From assembly GCA_020137815.1 (NCBI GenBank), contig CM035357.1, positions 8,039,111 to 8,103,110 of the forward strand: a stretch of 64,000 nucleotides of DNA. Reading direction: 5' to 3'. Positions 1-12,112 of the stretch are shown here, one piece after another (the stretch's first letter is position 1; every line of letters begins with the position of its first letter). The DNA is from Hormiphora californensis. Lineage: Eukaryota; Ctenophora; Tentaculata; Cydippida; Pleurobrachiidae. A model generated the notes under the pieces. It saw nothing but the letters and a program-made list of their open reading frames with translations, did not search any database and was not told the DNA's origin. A program made the translations under genes and the position numbers.

Positions 1-129
1 GTGCAGTCCTTGTGTCCAGGGGTATGGAGAGTGTGATTCAAAAGGGCATCACATTAATTGATAAAGAATCAGAGTATCACACATAAAACGATTGAATAAA
101 TGTGTACTCGTTATGTATGTAGTACTGAC

Positions 130-994
130 CCTAGCATTAGTTCCAGCACCCTTAACATCGCCAGTTTTAACCGTCACGTGGTACTCCCTCCCTCCACCCG
201 ATCCACCATTAGTAACACTTCTGTTACTACGGACGCTGCTCGGCCGGGATGCGGGCCTCCCGCTCCCCTAAAAGATGATACACATGGTTACGACAATTAA
301 ATATTAATTAATATCAATAATTAGTCATGATTACATTTAATTATGTTTCTGAGTTATAAACAATATATTTCTGAGTTACAAACAATATATTTCTGAGTTT
401 CAAACTTTCATCAACTACAACGTAAAACTATTTATTGAGGATGACCGTGAACTGTATGAGTCGAGTGCTGTAAATACACATATTTTGGGTGACAAGTCCC
501 ATGTTCACAGTAAACAGTTGTAGTACATGTTAATATGAAATGGTAACTAACCAGGGGAAGAGATCGACGTTTCTGGCAAGGTTGCTCTTGGAACTTCCTC
601 TGGTAATATTGCTGCAGATGAGGGTCATTGAAAGAGTTGTATTCCGGCATTAGCACCTGTTTTCCTCTTTGTACCCGTGGATATGCTAGTTTTTCCGAGT
701 GCGACTGCTCTATGGCACTGCGGGCTGCGTAGGGGAGGCTGGAGTGGCCGTCAGTGGACTGGTAGAGGTAAACATTGAATTTGTGACGTTTAGAATTCCG
801 GATTGAGTCGGAATACATTTCTGAAAAAAAGGTAATGGTCAGACAAAGCACACCAAGATGGGTTGCGGATACCACATGTTAATATTACCTCTATTTTGGA
901 TTGCTATGTGATTACCGGAGTGGCGTTTCAAAACGACACTGTCTGGAACCTCAATATACAAAGGATCTTCTACAACAAAACATTGCGATCCCAT
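130..994 (-). CDS. PLAT/LH2-domain protein, 5' part (partial)
   Basis: Three exons on the minus strand join in consistent phase: 994-889 (start ATG at 994, 35 codons plus 1 nt), 820-552 and 267-130. The last exon ends in REYHVTVKTGDVKGAGTNAR, which matches the first strand of a PLAT/LH2 beta-barrel (pattern YxVxVxTGDxxGAGT). A Gly/Ser/Arg-rich linker precedes it. Upstream is a basic region with the stretch NSFNDPHLQQYYQRK. PLAT domains bind lipids or proteins and occur in lipoxygenase-homology (LOXHD1-like) proteins, polycystins and lipases; this arrangement most resembles the LOXHD1-like group, but that is inference. The rest of the domain and the C-terminus lie beyond the left edge. Donor and acceptor dinucleotides are canonical at both introns. 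The start Met is the first in-frame ATG of the 5'-most exon found; an upstream exon cannot be excluded. Confidence 0.65.
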
Positions 995-1430
995 CACATC
1001 CTTAAATCAATATCATTATTATTAATTAATAATTCTATAATATAACATTCCAAAAAATCGATAATGAGCATTTCCTGAACACTTTCGAAAATGCTCATTT
1101 ATCAGTAATTTAAATCGAAATTAAGATAGAGTTAAATTGGCAAACCCAAATTAATGGACAACCCAAGGGGGGAGACACACTGAAGTTGAGCGCACCCGTC
1201 CAAATCTCAACCTCGCGACACACACTGAAGTTCGAAGTTTCGCGGAAAAGTTCGAAGTTTCGCGAAAACCCGGTTTCGGCTGAGAAATCATTTGTAAGAT
1301 GCTAACTTATTTACTGGTACATCTATCGAGGTGTCCTTTATCCATACCGAGTCAACTTCACCGTTTTTATTTTTTTTGTCAATTGGGACAACTGTGAGCG
1401 TAACATTCCTTGTGCCTGTCACAGACCTTC
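995..1430. other. Intergenic stretch, no gene seen
   Basis: AT-rich DNA upstream of the PLAT gene. It contains a short inverted repeat near 1060-1100 (AATGAGCATTT and AAATGCTCATT) and a local duplication of AAGTTCGAAGTTTCGCG near 1227-1266. I see no coding signal. The promoter of the PLAT-domain gene should lie here. Confidence 0.4.
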
Positions 1431-1438
1431 CTGGCCGC

Positions 1439-1684
1439 TCACTCCAAAACTTTCCCTAATTCTCCGGCAAAACCTCCCGATGTGGAGATTGGAGAATACG
1501 AGAGGCGTGAAAGAACCCTGCTCCACTTCTTGCACCCTTCGCATATATCCAAGTTTCTTTTGATTTTGATGCTGTATATACAGGTTCGTACTTCGTGATG
1601 GGCACCTTCAGGTAGGATGGGGGCTGGGGCATTTGGATGGAAAACCCGTACATCCATGAAACTGGCCTGCATGTCAGACCACAA
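1439..1684 (-). pseudogene. Fragment of non-LTR retrotransposon ORF2 C-terminus
   Basis: The minus-strand translation contains MDVRVFHPNAPAP, then a basic stretch and a GGFAGELGKVL motif. These match, in the same order, the MDVRVFHANAPSH and GGIANEFHKVLK segments of the better preserved copy at about 14.5-15.8 kb. The middle is diverged and the flanks run into non-coding DNA, so this is a degenerate relic. Confidence 0.6.
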
Positions 1685-1998
1685 GCCACGACACTCGACA
1701 GACTATGTCCATTCGTGCTTCAGCTTTGATATTTGCAGGTTGAATCCGTCACAGGGCAACATTGGCTGTTCAGTTGGCAAATGCTGCTGGCCCCCGATAA
1801 GGCAGCGCTTTTCAAGCTGTTCAGTTGAAAAAAACAGTTTTTTTTACTCTAAACTTTTTATTTTGCATGATACAATTAAATGGCAACATACAATACGCGC
1901 GCATAGTTTTAGAACGCGCCGCGCGCATACTTTGCGCGTTCAAATTTTAATGACGTCATCATCATTATAATTATTTGTAGTTATTAGTTATAAAACAA

Positions 1999-3181
1999 GG
2001 GGGGGGGGGGTGACACGTAACACTTTGTAACACTTTGTAACATGTAACGTGCACAAAAAGTTTTCTGCACATGTTACAAAGTGTTACATAGTGTTACAAA
2101 GTGTTACATAATGTTACAAAGTGTTACATAGTGTTACAAAGTGTTACATAGTATTACAAAGTGTTACATAGTGTTACAAAGTGTTACATAGTGTTACAAA
2201 GTGTTACATAGTGTTACAAAGTGTTACATAGTGTTACAAAGTGTTACATAGTGTTACAAAGTGTTACATAGTGTTACAAAGTGTTACATAGTGTTACAAA
2301 GTGTTACATAGTGTTACAAAGTGTTACATAGTGTTACAAAGTGTCACAAAGTGTTACAAATTGTTACAAAGTGTTACAAATTGTTACAAAATATTTACAA
2401 AATATATAAGACGGTTGGTGAATAAGTAATTTGAACGACTTTGGTGTCTTTCTAGAACACATCTAAAAGTTTTAAATCATTTCCAGGGTTAAAACATACA
2501 CTTTTTTACTAATTTGCGGATGTTTTGAGCCTCCGATGTCATCGACTGTGGAAATCAGGGCTGAAATAGTCCATTTGGTAAAGAAAAATATGAACTTTAG
2601 ACAACGGTAAAGTTTTTAGAGTGATATTAAAAATATTGTGCCTCTCAGAGGCAGCCAATGTGCTGAGTCACCTGTGAGTTGTGACCCAATCGTTAACACA
2701 CGTTTTTTTTTCATTGGTAATCGATTCTTTGTACTTAATAAGATGATATACAACGTTTCTGTTGGAAAAAGAAATAAAATTTTTCCAAAATCAATTTTTT
2801 GGTCAAAGATTGAAAATTTGCTTCGCTACAAATCCTTGTGTGTTTGTGAATATTTCGTAACAATTTGTAACACTTTGTAACAATTTGTAACACTTTGTGA
2901 CACTATGTAACACTTTGTAACACTATGTAACACTTTGTGACACTTTGTAACACTGTGTAACACTTTGTAACACTTTGTAACACTTTGTAACACTTTGTAA
3001 CACTATGTAACACTTTGTAACACTATGTAACACTTTGTAACACTATGTAACACTTTGTAACACTTTGTAACACTTTGTAACACTATGTAACACTATGTAA
3101 CACTTTGTAACATGTAACGTGCACAAAAAGTTTTCTGCACATGTTACAAAGTGTTACAAAGTGTTACGTGTCACCCCCCCC
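1999..3181. mobile_element. G-tract-terminated TIR element with tandem-repeat arms
   Basis: The element starts with a run of 12 G followed by TGACACGTAACACTTTG and ends with the reverse complement (CGTGTCAC plus 8 C). It is flanked by a perfect 7-bp target duplication, AAAACAA (1992-1998 and 3182-3188). Each end also carries the palindrome ACGTGCACAAAAAGTTTTCTGCAC. The arms are arrays of a roughly 10/20-bp unit (GTGTTACAAA / GTGTTACATA) at about 2040-2390 and, inverted, about 2862-3160. The interior (about 2400-2860) has no convincing transposase. It is presumably non-autonomous. Confidence 0.8.
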
Positions 3182-3729
3182 AAAACAAATAGAACAACTT
3201 TTTAAGGTGTTATCAAAGTAATCAAAAGATGTATAATATGCGAATATTATAGCATGTTCCCCCTCTCTCTCCGTCGTCTCACACACACACATACACACAC
3301 ACACTCTCGCTATTCCACATAAACAATATCTCTCTCCATCCAGTATACTGCAGTATCATATCTCACATCCTAGCGTTATTACAAACAAAATCACTATTCT
3401 GCAAATAAATAACTAAATGTCAATAGATAATCCCTGTCCCATAACAGTTACAGCACAAGAGGGGAATACTGTCAGAGCATTGGCCTGACCCTATTCTCGG
3501 AGCGTGCGAAAACTGTGGCCAGAGCATTGACCCGCTATGACAGGGGGATAGATACAGCAACAAAACACACAAAATTTGTCCGAAAGCAAAAAGCACATTA
3601 TATATCCCTCAATATTGTTATTTAACTCAAATTAAGCAATTACTCAAGCAATCCCGACCGAGCTCACCTTACGGGATCTTATCATCTCACAGTATACCCA
3701 GTACTTCAAAATATATAACTAAATCTAAT

Positions 3730-6700
3730 CTATTTCCATTTCTTGTTCAATGCTTTATTGTCCGCCATGGCATGGGTGAATATCGTAGCGAGACACAGCC
3801 CCACCAGTACCAAACCAATAAAGTTGTAATCGAAAGTCCTCGTTGAGCATATCAAACGTCTTGGCAGGTGTGACCTGGTGGTAAATTAGAAAATCTGTCA
3901 GTTATCAAACCAGGCTTGCATATGGAGAAGGGTGGAGGGAGATACACAAGGGTCCCTTGTACAACAAGAGAGGGGGTAGCAATGGTAACAAGGGGGGGGG
4001 AGGGTCACACTGTGATTTGAACACGACACTGTTGCTTGAAAAACACACAGAAGCTACAGAATAGTGTGTATTGTTTTCTTACCCTTGTAAAGAATAGATC
4101 AGTCCCATAAGAGAAGAGAATGGAGGTAGATTCTAGTCCAGTTACACCAGTTGTCATTCCTCGTATATCCATCAACTGAAATTTCGAGGAGTTAATTTAA
4201 TATAAGAATCACCTTCTCTCTCAGTTTCTACCACAAAAGTCTCCTCTGACACAAAGGTTGGTAACACCATTAAATATATCTTTATTTTCCTCTCCGTTAT
4301 GACTTATGTATCTCGTCATATTGCATACATAATGATGTCAGCATATCTCGTACTTCCGCAAGTCATTTTATTTTAGTTTGTTTGTTACATTAATTGTTTT
4401 TGCGTAATTGGTTGATATTTTTTCGTAGCATCCTACATTACAACATAGCACCATAGCAAAGTATACCGTATACCGTCATGATGTCTTTTGCATATCGTGC
4501 ATATTGTGCATACAGATTCAAACCTGTTAGCACAATTACTATGTATTGGATCATAGTAATACATAGTTATAGAAAACTTCGTTTAGTTAGAGTTAGTTAT
4601 CCAATAATTATTCGTTAGTTTCTTGTTAGATATTTCAGCTTTATTTGAAGCCTCCAAAGTAGAATCCTTTACATAAAATGATCATATCATTTGTTGAGTA
4701 ACATATTAAGGGACTTTTTGCGGCATCACTGGATCCATGGAACGAGTAAGCCACAAACTTTTTTACTAACATTCATTTTTATCAATTAGTTATGTTTTGG
4801 CTGGTTCTATTTACAACCGCCCTCCTCTTCTCTGTGAGTTCGGCAGGTGAGAAAACAGGTGTTCCTGCAGAAGGAGATACACCTATCATGGAGTTCAGTG
4901 ATGCATCCTTCCAGGAAGTTGCCAACGGTGAGTTTTATGAAGGAGCATGCAGATTGCAGCCAGGTTATAGTTATGAAGGAGTAACCCAGCCGCCAGAACC
5001 TTTGTAAACTCCATATTTTTCAGATGTAAACATTGATTTTGGAGAGGCCCCTGAAGTTGAAATCGATCTAACCAACAAATGAGCCAATAAATATAACCGA
5101 CTGAATATATGATAACCTAGCTCTTACTCTTAGGATATGTAAAGTGACAGCTGGACTGTAAAATTGTTCTTCTTTACAACATCAAATATGTATATTTATA
5201 ATTTTGAAATATGTCTGGATATATGTCTAATGATTCAAATAAGTTTATCAAATGAATGATGAATTTTGTTTCTTAACAAACTAGCTAATCCATGTTGTTT
5301 ACTATATAAGTCAAACTTAGCGGTATCCCCTTTTATCATACTCGGCTTTGACTGCCTTTTTATAGCACACCACAAACCAGGAAACGAATACTGAATCAAT
5401 GAGAGAGAGAAAGAGAGATAGATAGACAGATAGTGAGTGAAAGTTGTCAGTTGTTTCTGTGTATCTTGAGATATGTGGTACAGTGACGCAACTTCTTTCT
5501 AGTTCACGGTTAATTGCTTTTGGTTCACTTTTTCTGACCGATATTTCACATACAATCATTACTTGATCGACAGCTGAATACTCATTACTTACCATTACAT
5601 TTGAAGTGTGAACTGTGTGGCTGCTTTTCTTGACATTATATAATGATTTATTGCCAAATTGCCACTGGCAGTGTTGATTGGTTGATTGATTGTAAAGTTT
5701 GTATTAATGTTACAGTAACTACTGTGTAGGGATTATGTTTATCCTCCTCATTGTCACAACCCTTCTCTCTGTGACAGCAGCGGAGAAGTCAGCTGCAACT
5801 CAGGACTCCCCCATAATGGAGATGACGGAGGCTGCCTTCGAGGATATTGCTGGAGATATACAATTTGATGCGGCCAGTGCCGTCCCAGATTTAGAAATCG
5901 AACTGGGCAAGATCTGTACTGAGAAGTGATTTGTTTATCGAGCACTTGTCTAATAATGTGGCTGGGGGGCATGCTCGGTATGTAATAGCTGCCAGGGAAA
6001 AAGAATTTATGAGTTGGACGTTTTTATATTTAGTTTTGTTGCTGGTCAAAAATGTTAACAAAATAATTCTTTGGAATGGCTATGAAGTGAATGGTTGGAA
6101 TTGTTATCAAGTGACAGAAAATTGTGCACTAAGCACATTGTTATGGGATCCCATTATGTCTATCTTGTACAGTTATTATTAACCTTTTACTAATGAATAT
6201 ATCTATGAAGTTAGTACCTGCCATACATTCCAACACAGCTTGTCCCTTCCCTTTTGAGACCTAACAACTGCACATTTCATAATCTCCTCCAAAGCAACTT
6301 CATTTCACTTACTGTTTTGTTAAAGGTCAGGTAGGAAATGGGCGGTACAACTATTTGAGGGGAGTAGGGAAGTAGACCCTCCATCTTGTCTGCAGCTGTT
6401 GGTTTAGCGGGTCGTCGGGGGTCAAGAAGAGCCTTTGGAACCACTGCTATCCTCCCACCCGTCTCAGCAACTAGAAAAAAGTATTGGGTTGTGATGTTAC
6501 ACTGAAAGGATTGATAACTCAAAGAAGATTACCCCTCTACCCCTGTTTAACTCAAAGAAGATTACCCCTCTACCCCTGGTTAACTCAAAGAAAATTACCC
6601 CTCTACCCCTGGTTAACTCAAAGAAGATTACCCCTCTACCCCTGTTTAACTCAAAGAAGATTACTCCTCTACCCCTGTCTAACTCAAAGAAGATTACCCC

Positions 6701-9700
6701 TCTACCCCTGTTTAACTCAAAGAAGATTACCCCTCTACCCCTGATAAACTCAAAGAAGATTACCCCTCTACTCCTGGTTAACTCAAAGAAGATTACCCCT
6801 TTACCCCTGTTTAACTCAAAGAAAATTACCCCTCTACCCCTGTTTAATTCAAAGAAGATTACTCCTGTTTTTGGTTTCCTTTGTGCGGCAAATTCCCATT
6901 TCTTGGTAATAGTCCATCGCTCGAAGTTACACAAGAAAGTAACAGCTCTCCCCTGTTTTAGAGAATTGCCCCTCTACCCACTGTTTTAACTCACAAAGGA
7001 TAGCCCGGTTTGTAATGCTCTTGAGGGTGGTAGTAGTTTCCAGGGTGTTCAGGGGTGATATCGAGATGTAGGACTGCTGGAGAGTGCTTATCTTGTACTG
7101 GGAGGCTAGCGAGGAAAACTCAGACCTGGAACGAGAGATTGGAAGTGATAATAAAGTATGAAAAATTCAACGGACAAGAGTTAGATGCCTTTACATAAGT
7201 CATAAGTAAAGAGGAAAAATGGTGGTAGAGCCCGATGTTTTTGCGACTACGTACGCTTTGGGAGGTGTGTCTAGGTAGAATTCAACGACAGTGACTTCAT
7301 ATCTCCTCAACTTGCTGTTCCAAAGATGGTACACGAGCCAGTTCTCACTGAGGAGCACGTGGGCTGGTCCACTGTACTGTTTGTGCCGTGAGTAATACAC
7401 TTGCTCCCCTGTTACCATGTCATACACCAAGATATCAACGTGACCTGTGGAAAGTGGTAAGGAAGAGGGCAAATTCACCTTTTGGGTGGTTGGGTCAATT
7501 AGATAATTATGCAATGTATGGGTCAATTAGTATATGTACCTTTGTCAGTGCTCTCAACAGCGATAGCCATCACATTAGGATTAATGTACTTATGTAGAAC
7601 GGACCTATCACCCAATGCTCGGCCCTGTAAAACAGAAAATTGTTACTCCTTCATAAATATCAACGGTACTCCTTGATAAACATATCCACAACATACCTGA
7701 GAGTAGACTGCATCATTCTGGTCCTTGGATACGACAGAAAGTACAGAATCACCCCTAACATGAGTTGACCAGGTTTCCTCAACCATGGAAGATACTTCCA
7801 CTACTTTGTACCCCGTAAGAGTTTGACCATTGAGGACAGTAAAAAATAGAGGAACAGAGGCCAGGGAGGAGTGAGGAGGGAAGGTATGTACCTGAGGAGT
7901 AGATCAATTATTTGGTTTGTAATATATGAAAATTGGGTGCTAATAAAGAAGAACTGTACAATTTACCTTTTTGTCCTCAGTCAGTAGAACCAAAATCTTA
8001 GAATAGTCCTCATCCTCAATGGGTGTCAATTGGGCTTGCATCAATTTGGAGGGGAACTGGTGTCGATATTCAATGGAGCAATCGAGGGGATTTATCACTG
8101 TCAGCACGGTGCTTGTACCGTTCTGAGAAGGTAGGCTCATTAGCACTGTGTCTATTCAGTATGATATATGAAAGAGTATGGGAGGGGGAACAGTATAATA
8201 GATGGGAGGGAGTATAATAGATCACTATTTACCACAGATGAGGCCAGGATAACCACATTTGCGGACAGGGGGTAATGGGATGATGTCCTTGTTACATGCA
8301 TCTGGTACTTCCCAGTATCAAAGGGCTTTATTCCAGAGATAAGCCTGCTACAAACCAGTCTGCCACCCTTTGAGTGGAGTACGTGTACCTGAAAAACATG
8401 GTTATCGTCACTCCATTCTTACTAAAACATGGTTATCGTCCCTCCATTCTTACTAAAACATGGTTATCGTCCCTCCATTCTTACTAAAACATGGTTATCG
8501 TCCCTCCATTCTTACTAAAATGCATCTTGGCCCAATGCCAACATACCTTTCCGACGGTCGTCATGGTAACGATAAGCTTGTTCAAGTTAAATGAGTCTCG
8601 CTCCATATCAGGAGAAGCGTCAACGTGGGCGGTTCCAAAGTAGATATTGATCATCTTGTTGAGATCAAGAAATTGGCTTTGAATTCGGTCAACCCATGCA
8701 GTGAACGGGTTACCGCTCGTGCTACGTTGATGGGTCAGGGGGTTCAGGGAGATAGAGGGCAAATCCATTAGCGTTGCTGTGGTAACTGTGAGGTTATACG
8801 GTTATTTGATGAGTTGGAAAGACAGAATTGGGAAGAAAACAGGGAATCAGTGGTAAGTGAAGTAGATAGAGTAAAGTGGACAGAATTGACTGTGAAAAGC
8901 TTTGAATGATCAAGAAGGACAATATAACGTACCACTAGCAAGACTCTCCTCACGTATCCAAGTACATGAATCGTTGTCCCCCGTTACCATTAGACTCTGG
9001 TCGGACCATGTCAAAAACACACCCGGTACTTTCACTGACGATACTGGGAGAGAGAGAGAAATATTGGATGACCCTGAGATATTGGATCACCCTCAGACTT
9101 GAGAGGGTAGACCAAGAGATATTGCTGCCCCTCTAGAAGGCCTGGCTGTCACCCCATTGGCAGATAAGTGCCCTTACTAGTAGTGCAGGGATGTGAGACG
9201 GAGAGGGGAGCGATGGAGACAACATGTCCTCTATTTGCTTCAAGAGTGTAGCTGTGGTGAACAAATCCATTAGATATTTGAACAAGAGACACGGTATTGT
9301 CAGTCACCATTATCATTTGGTCAGATCCAACTACTTGAGCAATAGCACCCTGGGTAATATGGGGTTTAGTTGTTGCTTCGAAGAGACTTACTTGAACTAA
9401 GACTGATGTTTACCTTTTCAATTACTTTGACAGCCCGTGGAGTGCCATCCTTAAAGTTGATGAAAACGGAACCTTTATCACCCGCTCCGATGAGCAATGA
9501 TCTTCCGGCACTTTTTATTGAGTTCACCGGTTGGTTCACACCTGTAAACATTTGTTGTGTAGGTACAGCGTGGAAAACCAGGAATAGATAGAGTGGAAAA
9601 TAAGGTTGAAAGACGATTTGGAAGTAGATTTATCGTACGACATACCGATATCCGCTAGTTCAACAGTTTGGAAGGAATCTGACCCCATATTGAGGTAGTG

Positions 9701-12025
9701 AAGGGTAGTACCATCAAGTGCAGCCACGAGGTCATCGAGGAAAATCAAGCTGCAGGTGTTGTGAAGCTGTCAGCGATTTTGAAGAAATGAAGAAAGCCAG
9801 TCAGAATGCGCGCCGTTCCTTTTTCACTCCCACTCGAAGAACGCGCAAGAGGGTCTGTTCTGATTGCCCCGCGCCCTACAAACCTGCTCGGCAGAGAAAG
9901 GGCAGATGTGCCAATTGGTTGACCCGGAACATAGGAGAGAAGGAGAGATGTCTGACCATCAGAGAGAAGAACTTGTATACCAGATGAGGATTTGATGTAA
10001 CCGAGGGAGGAGAAACCAGCACTGAAACAAAGCTGTGAGGATGCGGCTAATAATCTGAATTTTAGGTTTCGTCTTCTTGGGAGGCTAGTTTTGAGGAGGC
10101 TAGTTTTGAAAACGTGGTATTGTGATTATTTGCTCATCAATTTACTCACGGTATATCGACTGTGTATGAGTTAGATGAGCTCAGTCCACCTACAGTAACT
10201 GTGTTGCGTCGCACAATTAGAAAACTCCCATCGGATAAGGGTGCTAGCTGGATAATATCTTTACCTGACACATCAGACACCAGGATACCTTGGAGGGGGG
10301 AGGGGTTAAACACTGCAAACTATCTAAATTGATAATGACGAATAGTAAAACCGCTCTCTATCGGTACCTAGGCATTTGTTTTAGAAAGTTCGCATGTTGT
10401 TATTCCAAGACTTCGGTAAAATGTTTTTTAGACATTTTTTATCTCTAGTCTAAAGGGACCCGAAAAGTTAGGATTTTCCTCTAACTGTCAAAATTTGGGT
10501 CAAAATTTGGGAATTTTGGGTCCTGACGGTGACCAATTTTTGTGTGCTATACCAAGTTATGGGAGGTAAATGAGGAACTTTGCTCTATCTCTCACCATCA
10601 ATACTGGGTGTTCATTTTGGATCTTTACAAGCGTTGGGCTTCACCCAGAAAAAAGTTGACAAGATTAGGTCATGAAACTTCATACTTGGACTATTCTATA
10701 CCCTCATTCAAGGTTCCTGGGGGTTTTGGAGCTTTAGGACCCTGGGAAGTGTGTTTTTGGCATCAAAACTGCCAGAAGGAACTTTTTGCTGGTGCTGAGA
10801 CTTTGCTAAAATGTTTTTTGCGTATTTTCTATGTCAATCCTAAAGTTTCATAGAGATTGGATGTGTTTTTCGGACTCAAAATTTCGATAAAAGTGGCTGG
10901 AAAAGCTCGAAAACAGCTCAAAAACGGCTAAAATTGAGTCTTACTTTTAGTGATGGTTTTGTATGGCTACCAATAATTTCCCTCATTCAACCCAAATGAA
11001 CTAACCAGTAATGCAATCCCAATACCGAAGTTGCCCAGTGGCATGTCTTGTAGCAAGAATATCACCACTCAGTAGAGGTCCCTCGACAATCGAATCTCCG
11101 TGAGTAAACTTGTGCCTCCACACCACTTCCCCTGATCTCAGGTCCACAGCTAATTGAAGGTGGAAAGTAAACGCCATCGGAATTTGGTTTACTGTATACT
11201 GTGTCTTTTGTATGGACTAAAAATGAAGAACCCAAAGAACTAACAGTAATGAGAGCAAACCGTGTTAGCGAGTGGATCGTTGTAGAGAGAAACAGAAGGC
11301 TCGACAATCGATCTCGTGAGTTAACTTGTGCTCCACGCATTCTCCTGACTCGGTCCACGCTAATCATTAACAGTACCGCCGACTGTCACTTTTTTACTGC
11401 TCCTCCACTACTCTTCTCCTGTTTGCGTGCCTACTCTCATACTCTCGACTACTGAGATCGACATCTAGATATCTAGGTACTGAGAGATGACTCGATCCAG
11501 TGAGTACTCTAGCATAATTACGCGAGATCGTCCGTAGACGTTACTATGCCCGGATCTCTGAGGCCTAGTAGGTACTGGAGTCTCTCAGTAGCTATGAGCG
11601 TCTCATGTACTCTAGAGTCGATCATCGACTCTCGCTCTCTTCCGCTACTCTCGTAGCTATGTAGAGCGCTGAGAGAGAGATATCTTGTTTGTGAGTGACG
11701 TGTGTGTATGAAGTCCCTGCAGTATCTAAGGGCATAAATCATAATACTACATTCGGGAGACGTCTAACGCCTAAGTCTAATCGGACTCTAAGTATAATAT
11801 TTAGGTTTTATAGTCGTTTTTTTTGCTCAAAATGTAGGAAGGACCATATGCCTACCAAGTCTAAAACAGGGGGACTCTATTATACGTCTATTGTCTACTA
11901 AGTCTAAAACAGGGGGATGTGTATAGAAAAAACAAAGAAACAAACCAATCGTGGAGTCCAACTTGATCCTCATACAGCCCATAGACACAGGACAACAGAG
12001 CCAGTATCCATACCCATCCAGTCAT
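3730..12025 (-). CDS. EMC1: ER membrane protein complex subunit 1 (EMC1)
   Basis: EMC1 is the large lumenal beta-propeller subunit of the ER membrane insertase. Exon 1 (12025-11946) encodes a signal peptide and then [10 protein letters not shown], matching the mature N-terminus of known EMC1. Further coding exons: about 11150-11006, 10288-10150, 10021-9884, 9749-9646, 9541-9414, 9349-9178, 9043-8933, 8776-8547, 8388-8233, 8122-7967, 7891-7697, 7624-7540, 7444-7255, 7125-6995, 6470-6313, 4175-4083, 3874-3730. Phases agree throughout. Landmarks are [47 protein letters not shown] and a C-terminal membrane helix ending NKKWK-stop. About 850 residues are recovered against roughly 990 in human. The second exon is broken by corrupted sequence at about 11.17-11.7 kb, so some 20-60 residues near the N-terminus are missing. 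The last exon needs a 1-nt shift at the AAA run 3833-3835. The intron 4176-6312 contains two genes on the opposite strand. Confidence 0.93.
4792..5082 (+). CDS. Small secreted acidic protein, copy 1 (nested in EMC1 intron)
   Basis: Two exons, 4792-4927 and 5024-5082, are joined by a 96-nt phase-1 GT-AG intron and give a protein of about 64 aa. The N-terminus ([18 protein letters not shown]) is a typical signal peptide. The mature part is short, acidic and cysteine-free, with the core [15 protein letters not shown] followed by [16 protein letters not shown]. It is paralogous to the gene at 5735: same signal peptide type, PIME core and acidic tail. An AATAAA lies at 5086-5091, right after the stop. 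The gene sits inside the penultimate EMC1 intron on the opposite strand. I do not recognise the family. The core faintly recalls the start of a thioredoxin fold, but no CxxC or remaining fold is present. Function is unknown. Confidence 0.65.
5735..5929 (+). CDS. Small secreted acidic protein, copy 2 (nested in EMC1 intron)
   Basis: Uninterrupted 64-codon frame. It has a signal peptide ([15 protein letters not shown]) and a short acidic mature region, with [20 protein letters not shown] corresponding position by position to copy 1, then a VPDLEIEL segment matching VEIDL. Unlike copy 1 it has no intron at the equivalent point (GD/ND junction) and ends in a short extra tail with one cysteine. 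Conservation of the signal peptide, the PIME core and the acidic tail despite low nucleotide identity suggests selection on the protein. It lies 652 bp downstream of copy 1 on the same strand, inside the EMC1 intron. Function unknown. Confidence 0.62.
   Translation: MFILLIVTTLLSVTAAEKSAATQDSPIMEMTEAAFEDIAGDIQFDAASAVPDLEIELGKICTEK
6493..6875. repeat. Minisatellite, about 31-bp unit, in EMC1 intron
   Basis: About 12 copies of a roughly 31-bp unit containing TAACTCAAAGAAGATTACCC then CTCTACCCCTG, with point variants (GAAGAAAATT, TACTCC). It begins just upstream of the acceptor side of EMC1 exon 6470-6313. Long open frames occur on both strands only because the unit lacks stops; they are not genes. 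Confidence 0.9.
8395..8520. repeat. Short tandem repeat, 31-bp unit x4, in EMC1 intron
   Basis: Four consecutive copies of AAAACATGGTTATCGTCCCT followed by CCATTCTTACT (first copy CACT), between EMC1 exons 8776-8547 and 8388-8233. The array ends next to the splice donor of the upstream exon. Confidence 0.85.
10597..10950 (+). mobile_element. Half copy of the foldback MITE (one arm)
   Basis: This stretch matches the left arm of the complete foldback element at 33089-33718 almost base for base, from CTGGGTGTTCATTTTGGATC to the GGCTAAAATTGAGTC centre. The second, inverted arm is missing. It lies in an EMC1 intron. It is slightly more complete than the 33-kb left arm, keeping CAATCCTAAAG, which that arm has lost. 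Confidence 0.85.
11170..11700. other. Suspected low-quality sequence over EMC1 exon 2 / intron 1
   Basis: From about 11220 to 11370 the sequence is a garbled near-duplicate of 10996-11165: both contain GAACTAAC.AGTAATG, then CTCGACAATCGA, then a GTGAGT.AACTTGTG stretch, with many single-base losses. From 11380 to 11700 the DNA becomes a jumble of CTAGATATCTAGGTACTGAG-like words with few runs, unlike anything else in the window. This looks like error-rich read ends joined into the assembly, although a decayed tandem duplication is possible. It removes the 5' part of EMC1 exon 2. Confidence 0.5.
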
Positions 12026-12112
12026 GCCTAAAATTACATGGATAACTACCGTGTGGGGCAATAAAAATGACCCCTCCCTTATCAGAGAACTCCCTTTCAC
12101 TCATGAGTTAAG

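Noticed and set aside
4792-5929. Small secreted proteins as truncated thioredoxin/PDI domains
   Set aside because: Only the short PIMExxxAxF segment resembles a thioredoxin start; no CxxC or further fold, and both copies end at the same place.
6484-6934. Repetitive frames on both strands (about 86 and 145 aa)
   Set aside because: Both are readings of the roughly 31-bp minisatellite in an EMC1 intron.
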